IMG/VR virus record: IMGVR_UViG_3300005542_000012 | Span: 1 to 43,830 of that record | From: a virus | Direction: 5' to 3' (one strand) | DNA: 43,830 nucleotides | Shown here: positions 22,890 to 30,135 of the stretch, piece after piece | Layout: the number at the start of each line of letters is the position of its first letter | Numbering within the stretch: the stretch's first letter is position 1 | Position numbers and translations under genes: made by a program | Notes under the pieces: model-generated | Seen by the model: the letters and a program-made list of their open reading frames with translations, nothing else | Databases searched by the model: none | What the model was told of the DNA's origin: nothing

Positions 22890-23039
22890 TTGGGCCGAAT
22901 CCTGGGCAAAGAAGTTCTCTATCCCTCAAGTTGGAAAAGGGAGTCGGAAAAAATAAGTGAGCAGTGCATCACAAACCGTCACCCCAAATGCCGAACAGAG
23001 GGCTGTCCCTGCTTGTGCCATGACCGGGAAAGAGAATGA
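22890..23039 (+). CDS. Cys/His-rich zinc mini-protein, paralogue of 22467-22667 (49 aa)
   Basis: The start is taken as TTG at 22890 with GGTGA nearby; an ATG at 22827 lies inside the previous gene in another frame. The C-terminal half carries C-x4-H-x2-C-x4-C-P-C-L-C-H, the same spacing as the protein at 22467-22667. Its TGA overlaps the ATG of the next gene. A 25-aa GTG-started ORF (22879-22956) overlaps it and is less convincing. Confidence 0.5.
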   Translation: MGRILGKEVLYPSSWKRESEKISEQCITNRHPKCRTEGCPCLCHDRERE

Positions 23040-23371
23040 CTGAGCAGCAGGCCCAATCCGTACTCGCTTCCACGGTGAAGTACCTGAAGCAGATTGATGG
23101 CATCACCGCCAATCAATTTGAACAGGCACTCAAGGTCTTGTGTCCGCCAGCGCAAGCCAGCCTGCACTTTGAAGCCGAAGCCGACCGCGAAGAACAGCGC
23201 TCGAAGATTCTGAAAGCTCTCGAATCCGGCGCAAAGCTGAATACCGAGCTGAACGAAATCTGCCTCCGCTTCGGCGCACGCATCTGGGAGCTGCGTCACG
23301 ACTTCGGCCACAAGATCAAGACCAAAGCAATGGGAGCTGGGCTGTATCTCTACACCCTGGAACGCGAATGA
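23036..23371 (+). CDS. Hypothetical helical protein (111 aa)
   Basis: A 111-aa protein with a helical N-terminus (QQAQSVLASTVKYLKQIDG), a central charged helix and a C-terminal part (CLRFGARIWELRHDFGHKI) reminiscent of winged-helix resolvase-like or regulatory proteins. The similarity is too weak to name. It overlaps the next gene by four bases. Confidence 0.5.
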   Translation: MTEQQAQSVLASTVKYLKQIDGITANQFEQALKVLCPPAQASLHFEAEADREEQRSKILKALESGAKLNTELNEICLRFGARIWELRHDFGHKIKTKAMGAGLYLYTLERE

Positions 23372-23679
23372 CCTGGATTCAACTCATCCCGCGCAAGAAA
23401 CGCATCCGCTACAAGCGCAAGGCGAATCGGGTGTGGCACAAAGGCAAAGTGCGACTCGATGCCGAGGGTACGGCGGAACTGCGGCTTCAGGCCTTTGAAC
23501 GTTCCGGCGGAATCTGCGAGTGCGGCTGCCGGCGGCCCGTAACTTTTGAAAAGGGCGAGATGCATCACGAAACCGACCACGGAACGCGCAGCGACGTTTT
23601 AGATCGCGTGATATTCATCCGCAAAGATTGTCACGAGCACATCACCGGAAAACTGCAATGGACGAAGAGGCCAGCATGA
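23368..23679 (+). CDS. HNH endonuclease (103 aa)
   Basis: A basic N-terminus (PRKKRIRYKRKANRVW) leads to an HNH domain with CECGCRRP, the EMHHETDHG metal block and RKDCHEHITGK. It is small but has the ordered zinc and catalytic histidines. Phage HNH enzymes nick or cleave DNA in packaging, homing or repair. This one lies in the early arm, far from the terminase. Confidence 0.72.
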   Translation: MTWIQLIPRKKRIRYKRKANRVWHKGKVRLDAEGTAELRLQAFERSGGICECGCRRPVTFEKGEMHHETDHGTRSDVLDRVIFIRKDCHEHITGKLQWTKRPA

Positions 23680-23933
23680 AGTCCCATTTCTTGATCAGCC
23701 CGGAGCCCATCAAGATCGAATCCAGCGTCCGTGCTTTGTGCGGCAAAGTGGTAGTGAATCCCACCTACATAGCCCAAAGCTCGCCCGAAGATGTAGCTGA
23801 ATTTTTAGATTACGAACTGAGCCCCATCACCAACTGCAACGAGTGCATTGTGGCATTGCTCAAGAATTTGCAGAGCGGAAAGAGATTGTATGTCTCTTCT
23901 GTGGCTACCGGGCAGGAGGCGATGACCGAATGA
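23676..23933 (+). CDS. Hypothetical protein (85 aa)
   Basis: The ATG at 23676 overlaps the preceding TGA (ATGA) and yields MKSHFLISPEPIKIESSVRAL. A longer frame from 23628 overlaps the HNH gene and is unlikely. Contains one ALCGK and one NCNECIVAL cysteine pair, perhaps a zinc site. Function unknown. Confidence 0.5.
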   Translation: MKSHFLISPEPIKIESSVRALCGKVVVNPTYIAQSSPEDVAEFLDYELSPITNCNECIVALLKNLQSGKRLYVSSVATGQEAMTE

Positions 23934-23951
23934 AAAATTTAGGAGGGGGAA

Positions 23952-24587
23952 ATGGAAATTAAAGAAACAGCTCCGCTGAAGTGGCCGGAGGGTTGGTCGC
24001 GCACGCTGATTGGGGAACGCAAGACTCAAGCCAGTTGGAAGAAGCCGTATTCCTTCTATCGCGACTTGGTTGAAAAAGAACTATCTCGCATGGGCGTTAG
24101 CTCGGTTCTCATCTCGAAGAACTACGACGCGAAAGAGCGGCTTGACCCGGGCGTAGCTGTGTGGTTCTCGCTCAAGCCGACCGAGGACTTCTCATGGCAG
24201 ACCGGGCTGAAGCTCGATAATCCAGCCCCAAGCCTAAGCGATATTGACGTCGCATTCCGCAGGCTGATTCAGCCTCATCACCCCGACGCCATCGAGAACG
24301 GCTCCGGGGGCGACATTGCCATGTATCACAAGCTCCAGGACTATCGGAAAAAAGCGCGCGCTTGGGTTCTTGGCGAGAACGTAGAGAAGCACGACAACTG
24401 CATTCCCTGCGACCGCTTCACCGATGCTCGCCAGAATCTCGCTGCGATTCGTTCCGCCCTCGCCCACTTTCGCGGATTAGAGCGCGTAGGGATTCCCGCG
24501 ATTCTTGAGCGCGTGATGTCCTCGGCGTTCAAGGCAGCTTTGCCAGTTCACGCGACGGAGACAACCAATGCCGCAACATCTGCTTAA
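23952..24587 (+). CDS. J-domain (DnaJ-like) protein (211 aa)
   Basis: After about 95 residues of unrecognised N-terminal sequence comes a J-like domain, SDIDVAFRRLIQPHHPDAIE with HPD at residues 110-112 and a following HKLQDYRKKARAWVLG helix. HPD is essential for stimulating the ATPase of Hsp70 (DnaK). The phage may recruit the host chaperone for replication or virion assembly. A good AGGAGG ribosome site precedes ATG at 23952. Confidence 0.7.
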   Translation: MEIKETAPLKWPEGWSRTLIGERKTQASWKKPYSFYRDLVEKELSRMGVSSVLISKNYDAKERLDPGVAVWFSLKPTEDFSWQTGLKLDNPAPSLSDIDVAFRRLIQPHHPDAIENGSGGDIAMYHKLQDYRKKARAWVLGENVEKHDNCIPCDRFTDARQNLAAIRSALAHFRGLERVGIPAILERVMSSAFKAALPVHATETTNAATSA

Positions 24588-25029
24588 CGCCGGCCCGGAA
24601 GAGTACGTTGACGATTCCGATGCGCTGCGCCAAGAAATCTACGATCTGAAGCAGCAGTTGATAATTGCGCACGGCGAAATCGTCACGCTCAAGCGCACCA
24701 ACGCAAAGGCTGTGGCCGAACTACGTAAACAGCTCACTCCGGTATACAGCGCTTTCAAGCTCCTCTTCGGCGAGATGGACGCCATTGACGGAGGCGAAAT
24801 TGGCGCAATTGGTGGGAACGCTAAATGGGATGCGGTGAAGCAGCGCCTCGCCCCCCGGCTCCGCGAAGCCGTAGACATATTCCTTACCCAAGGAAGCCTG
24901 AAGCGCACACAGCTCGCCTCCGCGATGCGAATGGACTACAGCAACTGCACCAAGAATGTCATAGGAATACTTCTGAAACAGGGATTGCTGGTTGATAACG
25001 CTGGGCAACTGTCGCTGAAGGAACTGTGA
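24568..25029 (+). CDS. Coiled-coil plus winged-helix DNA-binding protein (153 aa)
   Basis: The N-terminal half forms a long helix (DALRQEIYDLKQQLIIAHGE and following, likely coiled coil). The C-terminal part (SLKRTQLASAMRMDYSNCTK and VIGILLKQGLLVDNAGQLSL) is a winged-helix-like DNA-binding domain. It may dimerise through the coil and bind DNA as a regulator or replication factor. It overlaps the J-domain gene by 20 bases. Confidence 0.55.
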   Translation: MPQHLLNAGPEEYVDDSDALRQEIYDLKQQLIIAHGEIVTLKRTNAKAVAELRKQLTPVYSAFKLLFGEMDAIDGGEIGAIGGNAKWDAVKQRLAPRLREAVDIFLTQGSLKRTQLASAMRMDYSNCTKNVIGILLKQGLLVDNAGQLSLKEL

Positions 25030-25184
25030 TGACCGAATCCACCGCCTTACGTTTGATCGCCGCCATAGAAACCTTAAATTCGAGCGTCAATCGTTTGTCA
25101 GAACTCTTCGAGCAAGAATCCCAAGCCACCGAAGAGTTTTACGAGTTTGAGAACGCCAGAGGAGCCGTGCGATGCGACTCCTAG
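25029..25184 (+). CDS. Small acidic helical protein (51 aa)
   Basis: ATG at 25029 overlaps the preceding TGA; the frame closes at TAG 25184. The product is an acidic amphipathic helix (LNSSVNRLSELFEQESQAT) with 12 Glu/Asp residues. The role is unknown; overlaps with both neighbours support it as a real gene. Confidence 0.5.
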   Translation: MTESTALRLIAAIETLNSSVNRLSELFEQESQATEEFYEFENARGAVRCDS

Positions 25185-25441
25185 ACTGGTTCTTGGGCTG
25201 CACTCATAGGGAAACAAGCCGGGTATTCGGGAGAAAGTTCAACTCCTATGTGGTCTGTCTCAACTGTGGCGCCGAGTTTGAATATTGCTTGCGAACCATG
25301 CGCCGGGGAAAAGAGATAAAACGCCAGCCGCTCACGCCCGACATTGTGATGCAAGAGCGAACCCGTCCCGAAGCCAGTCAAGAATTCGATGTAGACCGAG
25401 TTTTAAGCCGTTACGAGCAGCAGATGAGGACCAAGGCATGA
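25172..25441 (+). CDS. Small zinc-knuckle protein (89 aa)
   Basis: An 89-aa product with one N-terminal Cys/His pair (LGCTHRETSRVF) and one VCLNCGAEFEY zinc-knuckle motif, which together give four ligands in a compact ribbon. A mixed charged tail follows. Starts overlapping the 51-aa gene. Common in phage early regions, function not known. Confidence 0.55.
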   Translation: MRLLDWFLGCTHRETSRVFGRKFNSYVVCLNCGAEFEYCLRTMRRGKEIKRQPLTPDIVMQERTRPEASQEFDVDRVLSRYEQQMRTKA

Positions 25442-25599
25442 CTTTTTATCCCGGCCTAATCCAATCAGGCACTTTACAGAAAGAAGTCACCGTACACGCG
25501 AATCAGAAAGTGGGGTTGCTGGGTTCCTCCGGACTTGGCAGCCCCGCTTGGCAAAGATTTCAACAGGCGATTTTCGGCCCAAGTGATGAATGCTCTTAA
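25438..25599 (+). CDS. Small hypothetical protein (53 aa)
   Basis: ATG at 25438 overlaps the preceding TGA. The product MTFYPGLIQSGTLQKEVTV... is glycine-rich with aromatic residues and no clear domain. The frame also opens upstream but that part overlaps the previous gene. Function unknown. Confidence 0.45.
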   Translation: MTFYPGLIQSGTLQKEVTVHANQKVGLLGSSGLGSPAWQRFQQAIFGPSDECS

Positions 25600-25635
25600 C
25601 CCCTAGTAGTCGTAGTGGGCGCGAGGAAAAGTAGG

Positions 25636-26136
25636 ATGAAACGCCAACTCACAGAAAAAGAACGGGAAATGACCCAGAAAGCTCTGGATTCATCTGTGAA
25701 AAAAAGTAGCGGAACGCGGAAAACCTACGAGAAACACCGTTGGGAAGCCATCGAAATCATGCTTAATTCACAGCCCAAGAAGAACGACGACGGATGCTGG
25801 CTGTGGCCGGGGATGATCGCTTCGACGGGATATGGAGTCATCAAGATTTGGGGAAGGTTCTATCCGGTTCACCAGCTTTCCTACTTCCACTTCAAAGGGA
25901 AGATACCCCAGGGAATGGTAGTGCGGCACACCTGCGACGTGCGCGCCTGCTGGAATCCGAAGCATTTGATTAAGGGAACGCCAAAGCAGAACTCCCAAGA
26001 CATGGCGAAACGCGGCCGGTGTTATTTCCAGAGCCCGGAGTCGAAGAAGCGCCGCAAAGAGAAAAAGGAATTTGAAGGATTCAATGAGCGGCTGTATCAG
26101 CAAATGTATTCGTATCCCAAGGCACCGAAGCGATGA
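25636..26136 (+). CDS. HNH_3-type endonuclease (166 aa)
   Basis: ATG at 25636 has AGGA eight bases upstream; a GTG at 25615 would add seven residues. The protein carries DDGCWLWPG, the VHQLSYFHFKGKIPQG core, VVRHTCDVRACWNPKHLIKG and a NSQDMAKRGRC tail, the classic layout of the HNH_3/AP2-linked phage nuclease family. These are free-standing homing-type nicking enzymes. The C-terminus is Lys/Arg-rich. Confidence 0.78.
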   Translation: MKRQLTEKEREMTQKALDSSVKKSSGTRKTYEKHRWEAIEIMLNSQPKKNDDGCWLWPGMIASTGYGVIKIWGRFYPVHQLSYFHFKGKIPQGMVVRHTCDVRACWNPKHLIKGTPKQNSQDMAKRGRCYFQSPESKKRRKEKKEFEGFNERLYQQMYSYPKAPKR

Positions 26137-26687
26137 ACGTCCTTCAGATGAAACCGGCAGAGGAGATTGACCGGCAATCTTCGCTTTACCGCGAAATCTA
26201 CGCTCGCGATCTGGGGGTGTGTGCGCTGTGTGGCCTGGATTGTGTGGCGCTAAAAGTTGCGTTGCAGTACATCGAGAGCCAGTGGGATGAGATTGCCTGT
26301 GTACCGCTGCACTTGTCAGGGTTGATGAAGGCGTTTTCTATTGCCGGCCAACCCAGGGGAGCGAGTAAGGAATGGGCGAGGTCGAATCAGGCTGAAAGAT
26401 TACGGCATCCCGAATTTGGCTTGAAACCGCTGGGCCAAGATTTGGTGGCAATTCGATTGGCTCTGGGTATAGGGCTTACGCTAAAGCCTCTCACATTCGA
26501 TTCCTGGCGCTCCGAGCTAGGGGTATGGGCGAGGAGATACCCAAAGGGCTTGTGGGACAAGCATCACCGAATTCCTAGGAGCCGAGAGGGATCAGACAAG
26601 TTGGAAAATCTGATGACGCTGTGCTTGGGATGTCACGAAGTAGAAACGAAAAAAGGGAAGTTTGGGGCGCACCCTCAAGGAGCCTAG
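26133..26687 (+). CDS. HNH endonuclease with split zinc knuckle (184 aa)
   Basis: ATG at 26133 overlaps the preceding TGA. The first zinc knuckle (LGVCALCGLDC) is separated by about 100 residues from the HNH core DKHHRIPRSREGSDKLENLM, which is followed by LCLGCHEVET. The long insert is helical and also known in some phage HNH proteins. Its last residues (HPQGA) come from the first copy of a 15-bp direct repeat. Whether it nicks DNA in this genome is unknown. Confidence 0.68.
   Translation: MNVLQMKPAEEIDRQSSLYREIYARDLGVCALCGLDCVALKVALQYIESQWDEIACVPLHLSGLMKAFSIAGQPRGASKEWARSNQAERLRHPEFGLKPLGQDLVAIRLALGIGLTLKPLTFDSWRSELGVWARRYPKGLWDKHHRIPRSREGSDKLENLMTLCLGCHEVETKKGKFGAHPQGA
26669..26683. repeat. 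Left copy of 15-bp direct repeat GCACCCTCAAGGAGC
   Basis: Identical copy at 27343-27357. It encodes HPQGA at the end of the HNH gene and supplies AAGGAG as ribosome site for the next gene. Confidence 0.85.
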
Positions 26688-26689
26688 AT

Positions 26690-27367
<678 letters not shown>

Positions 27368-27412
27368 AAGTGCTTTTCTATGCCGCAGTTTAGCCAGCGG
27401 TAAACACTTAGC

Positions 27413-27425
27413 GGGTCCCGGACCC
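27413..27425 (-). promoter_or_regulatory. GGGYNNGGGACCC motif copy 1
   Basis: On the minus strand the motif reads GGGTCCGGGACCC. It lies 33 bases before the ATG of the lipoprotein gene. Three further copies (27827, 28379, 29245) share the 13-base pattern. Possible protein-binding or RNA-structured leader element. Confidence 0.4.
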
Positions 27426-27458
27426 ATAACGCGCGGCATCGCCGCAGGAGACGAAAAC

Positions 27459-27806
27459 ATGAAGACATTAGTTGTTGTGACTGCCGCACTCGCGTTGACC
27501 GGATGCTCCGGGCGAATTGTGAATCAGGGCGAAAAAGTGGGCACGGTTATCAAGCTGGCGCAGCAGGGCTTTTTCGTCAAGACCTGGGAAGGCGAATTGA
27601 TACGCGGCGGAATGTCAAATGGGAGCGGCGGGTTCAGCACGAAGCCTCTGGAATTCACCATCAACGATGAAGGCTTGCGCCGCAAGGTTCAGGACGCACT
27701 CGACAATCAGTACGAGGTGCGCGTTACCTACAACGACTATTTTTGCTACACGAGCATCGCCTCGGAGAACGGCTGCCTATTCTTGTCGAGCATTGAAAAA
27801 CGCTAA
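27459..27806 (+). CDS. Lipoprotein (115 aa)
   Basis: The first 16 residues end in the lipobox LTGC (MKTLVVVTAALALTGCSG), so the product is probably lipid-modified at Cys16. The mature part has strands (GTVIKLAQQGFFVKTWEGEL and VRVTYNDYFCYTSI) with a possible Cys pair. A phage-encoded exported lipoprotein could alter the host envelope, for example superinfection exclusion; no named family is recognised. Confidence 0.65.
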   Translation: MKTLVVVTAALALTGCSGRIVNQGEKVGTVIKLAQQGFFVKTWEGELIRGGMSNGSGGFSTKPLEFTINDEGLRRKVQDALDNQYEVRVTYNDYFCYTSIASENGCLFLSSIEKR

Positions 27807-27826
27807 ACACGATTCAGGGTGTATTT

Positions 27827-27839
27827 GGGTAAGGGACCC
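27827..27839 (+). promoter_or_regulatory. GGGYNNGGGACCC motif copy 2
   Basis: GGGTAAGGGACCC, followed by ACTTACAGCC, 64 bases before the ATG at 27904. The downstream CTTAC.GCC word also appears after copy 4. Confidence 0.4.
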
Positions 27840-27903
27840 ACTTACAGCCTATCTCGAAGCGAGGATGCAACAAAGAAAAAGATTTCCGGGGGAGAGAGCT
27901 TAG

Positions 27904-28320
27904 ATGCCTGAGAGTCCCGAAGTAGAGGCGGCTATGCCGGAAGAGGAAAGGCCAGACCAGTTTGAAACGCCGGATACTGTTGAGATTAGGATGCGCGACA
28001 AGTGTGCGACCTGCGCCTTCAGGCCGGGAACTGGGCCGAACCGAAGCAAGGTAACGCTCATCAAGGCCAAGCTCTGCGCCGATACGGCGATTCCATTCCT
28101 GTGCCATGAGGCTGACCGGGAAGCGATGTGCGCCGGATTCGCCGACTTAATAGAGCGCCAATATGCAAAAGGTGAACTGGCCAACGGGCCAGACTGGAAG
28201 AAGGAAATCTCGCTCGGAATCTTGGACATCATCGACAAGTTTGAGGACGCGGATCGCGAAGGCAGACCATTGCCAGATTTCCGAGAAGAGATGATGGCAA
28301 TGCTTGAGAGAACCAAATGA
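27904..28320 (+). CDS. Cys-rich hypothetical phage protein (138 aa)
   Basis: Contains DKCATCAFRPGTGPN and a later PFLCHEADREAMCAGFADLI, together four or five ligands for zinc or an Fe-S cluster; the CATCAFRPGT/CHE pattern recurs in phage hypothetical proteins. The N-terminus is acidic and the C-terminus helical. The preceding gap carries motif copy 2. Function unknown. Confidence 0.6.
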   Translation: MPESPEVEAAMPEEERPDQFETPDTVEIRMRDKCATCAFRPGTGPNRSKVTLIKAKLCADTAIPFLCHEADREAMCAGFADLIERQYAKGELANGPDWKKEISLGILDIIDKFEDADREGRPLPDFREEMMAMLERTK

Positions 28321-28378
28321 AAGCTGAGAGTCCCAGATTTTTACATGAGAGAGCTTTTACTTCGGGAGGATTCAGCGC

Positions 28379-28391
28379 GGGTCCCAAACCC
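28379..28391 (-). promoter_or_regulatory. GGGYNNGGGACCC motif copy 3
   Basis: On the minus strand the sequence is GGGTTTGGGACCC. It lies 29 bases before the GTG of the cytosine methyltransferase locus. Confidence 0.4.
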
Positions 28392-28420
28392 GAAAAACCC
28401 AGCATGGGCGTGAGGAAAGA

Positions 28421-29218
28421 GTGCTGACACATGGCAGCTTGTTTACAGGGATTGGCGGCGTGGATTTGGGGTTTGAACGAGCAGGAATCCGCACCGTGTT
28501 CCAAGTTGAGAAGGACGAATTTTGCGGAAAGGTGCTGAAAAAACATTGGCCTCAGACCTTGAGAATTTCCGATGTGACATCCTTTCTGGCGGATTCCCCT
28601 GTCAGGACATCAGCGTTGCCGGCGAAGGACTCGGCATTGACCTCGGAATCCGCAGCGGACTGTGGCGAGAGTTCGCCAGACTCATTCGCTTGCTACGACC
28701 AAAGTACGCGTTCGTGGAGAACGTCGCAGCTCTGCTTGACGGGGATATTGGCCGAGTACTCGGCGACCTGGCCGAGATCGGGTACGACGCGGAATGGGAT
28801 AGCCTTCCGGCGGCCGCCTTTGGTGCCCCTCACCTCCGTGATCGGCTGTTCTGCGTGGCCTACCCCAACGGCCAGCGATGTGTACACGGGCAACTTGAAG
28901 GACAGTCAGCAGAAACCTGGCTGCAAACACAGCGTCACGCTGGCGCAAGCCGCAACAGTGGGCAGATACGAGGGAAGGCCGGAATCCTGGCGGATGTGGC
29001 CGACGCCCATAGCGCGAGATTCGCGGACATACAAGGGCGCGCAACGTCAGCCGAACGCACTAGGAACGGAGCCGCTGGTAATCATCGCTGGTGGGACATT
29101 GAACCCGAATTGGGTCGAGTGGTTGATGGGATACGAAATCGGATGGACATCCCTCGAATCAAAGCCCTCGGTAACAGTATCGTCCCCCAAATCGCGGAGT
29201 GGATCGGAAGAAGAATAG
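28421..29218 (+). CDS. Cytosine methyltransferase locus, frame A (N-terminal motif I and 'TWPRSG/LNPxWVEWLMG' type C-terminus, 265 aa)
   Basis: Starts with GTG at 28421. The first 48 residues, with GSLFTGIGGVDLGFERAG, are motif I of C5 cytosine methyltransferases. Later in the same frame come YSATWPRSGTTRNGIAF, PPLVPLTSVIGCSAWPTPTA, a second WPTP block and GGTLNPNWVEWLMG, all familiar from the C-termini of phage proteins annotated as DNA methylases. The catalytic PCQ and ENV motifs are not in this frame; they are in the overlapping frame B. Frame A is open throughout. It is either an alternative product or the 5' part of a frameshifted gene. Confidence 0.6.
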   Translation: MLTHGSLFTGIGGVDLGFERAGIRTVFQVEKDEFCGKVLKKHWPQTLRISDVTSFLADSPVRTSALPAKDSALTSESAADCGESSPDSFACYDQSTRSWRTSQLCLTGILAEYSATWPRSGTTRNGIAFRRPPLVPLTSVIGCSAWPTPTASDVYTGNLKDSQQKPGCKHSVTLAQAATVGRYEGRPESWRMWPTPIARDSRTYKGAQRQPNALGTEPLVIIAGGTLNPNWVEWLMGYEIGWTSLESKPSVTVSSPKSRSGSEEE

Positions 29219-29307
29219 TCACTCACGCCGACGCTTCGCTTTCTGGGCTTGGGACCCAATCACCCTTACTGCCGGAGGAAGAGAGATGTGTAGAGAAAAA
29301 GATTTAG
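28522..29307 (+). CDS. Cytosine-C5 DNA methyltransferase, catalytic part in frame B (261 aa)
   Basis: Holds the catalytic motifs: DILSGGFPCQDIS (PCQ, motif IV), FVENVAALL (ENV, VI), GAPHLRDRLFCVAYP (QxRxR-like, VIII) and RIKALGNSIVPQIAEWIG (IX-X). Motif I is missing and lies in frame A, offset by -1. Joining the frames at or near the A6 run at 28537-28542 would restore a methyltransferase. The stretch normally between HWP and DIL is shorter than in relatives, so there may also be a deletion. Either a pseudogene, a sequencing indel, or programmed frameshifting. Dcm-like enzymes methylate phage DNA against restriction. Confidence 0.7.
   Translation: MRKGAEKTLASDLENFRCDILSGGFPCQDISVAGEGLGIDLGIRSGLWREFARLIRLLRPKYAFVENVAALLDGDIGRVLGDLAEIGYDAEWDSLPAAAFGAPHLRDRLFCVAYPNGQRCVHGQLEGQSAETWLQTQRHAGASRNSGQIRGKAGILADVADAHSARFADIQGRATSAERTRNGAAGNHRWWDIEPELGRVVDGIRNRMDIPRIKALGNSIVPQIAEWIGRRIVTHADASLSGLGTQSPLLPEEERCVEKKI
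29245..29257 (+). promoter_or_regulatory. GGGYNNGGGACCC motif copy 4
   Basis: GGGCTTGGGACCC, within the end of the methyltransferase frame, 28 bases before the ATG at 29286. It is followed by AATCACCCTTACTGCC. Confidence 0.4.
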
Positions 29308-29516
29308 CTGACCGCCGCCGAGGGGACAAAATGAAGCTGAAGCAGGTCAAGACTGGCGAGTGGGTGCAGCCGATTCGCAGAGGTTACCGCATGGCCTGTT
29401 GTGACTGTGGCCTGATTCATCACATGGATTTCCGTATCTATCGAGGCCGAGTACAGATGCGGGGATTTCGTGACCGCAAAGAATGGCAAGCCGCGAATAG
29501 AAAGGGTGGGCGATGA
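29286..29516 (+). CDS. Small phage zinc-binding protein (76 aa)
   Basis: ATG at 29286 follows GGAGG by seven bases; an internal ATG at 29331 also has a good site. The core QVKTGEWVQPIRRGYRMACC, then DCGLIHHMDFRI, is a well-conserved small phage protein with a CCDCGLIHH metal site. Function is not known. It overlaps the next small ORF by four bases. Confidence 0.65.
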   Translation: MCREKDLADRRRGDKMKLKQVKTGEWVQPIRRGYRMACCDCGLIHHMDFRIYRGRVQMRGFRDRKEWQAANRKGGR

Positions 29517-29668
29517 AACTAACAACCGAGCAGCGACAAGAACTCTACACCCTTATGCAGCAGTGGCACCGCAATGCTGACTTGCAATTCCAGCACACCG
29601 CTGACTAGGTCGATAAGCAACTGGAGTCAGCTTCTTATGCTGAGTTGAGCCGCCGAGGGAAGCCATGA
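29513..29668 (+). pseudogene. Small gene interrupted by an in-frame TAG (51 codons)
   Basis: From ATG at 29513 the frame gives MKLTTEQRQELYTLMQQWHR and 11 more residues, then meets TAG at 29606-29608. The following codons (VDKQLESASYAELSRRGKP) continue without another stop to TGA at 29666, which overlaps the ATG of the next gene, as do most junctions in this operon. CAG to TAG is a one-base change. The gene is thus a nonsense mutant, or TAG is read through. Other genes use TAG as stop, so a recoded genome is unlikely. Confidence 0.6.
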
Positions 29669-30135
29669 GCCATGCGTTGCGCATCGTTCCGATGACGATT
29701 AAGGCTGCTAACAAGTTTGTGGCGGAGTGGCATCGTCACCACAAGCCGGTAGTGGGCGCGCTGTTCGCTATCGCTTGCGAGGACGGGTCAAGAACGTGCG
29801 GAATCGCCATCGTTGGCCGTCCAGTAGCGCGAATGATGCAAGATGGCTTGACGGCTGAGGTCGTGCGCCTAGCGACCAACGGTACGAAGAACGCCTGCTC
29901 CAAGCTCTACTCTGCTGCGTGGCGCATCTGCCGCGAGATGGGCTACCTGCGACTCGTGACCTACATCCTCAGCAGCGAATCAGGTACGAGTCTGCGAGCT
30001 GCGAACTGGCGTATGGTCGGAAACACTACGGGCGGGTCGTGGTCGCGCCCCAGCCGAAACCGAACCGACAAACACCCGCTCGAAAGCAAAACACGGTACG
30101 AAGTGGGAAGCGGAGCACGAAATGACCGAGCTTAG
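29665..30135 (+). CDS. XF1762-like GNAT-type phage protein (156 aa)
   Basis: The sequence has ALRIVPMTIKAANKFVAEWH, the HRHHKPVVGALFAIA block, IAIVGRPVARMMQDGLTAEV with RLATNGTKNACSKLY, and MGYLRLVTYILSSESGTSLR. This pattern defines a widespread phage family (XF1762) related to GNAT acetyltransferases. The substrate is unknown. Overlap with the preceding frame by four bases. Confidence 0.7.
   Translation: MSHALRIVPMTIKAANKFVAEWHRHHKPVVGALFAIACEDGSRTCGIAIVGRPVARMMQDGLTAEVVRLATNGTKNACSKLYSAAWRICREMGYLRLVTYILSSESGTSLRAANWRMVGNTTGGSWSRPSRNRTDKHPLESKTRYEVGSGARNDRA

Noticed and set aside
22879-22956. 25-aa ORF starting at the GTG that overlaps the 72-aa gene
   Set aside because: Too short and without features; the overlapping Cys-rich frame is the better gene.
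26621-26689. N-terminal extension of the Ala-rich protein from GTG/ATG at 26621
   Set aside because: It overlaps the end of the HNH gene; ATG 26690 has a well-placed AAGGAG.
29513-29668. Genome-wide recoding of TAG to glutamine
   Set aside because: Many other genes end at TAG with well-spaced downstream genes, so TAG is used as a stop.
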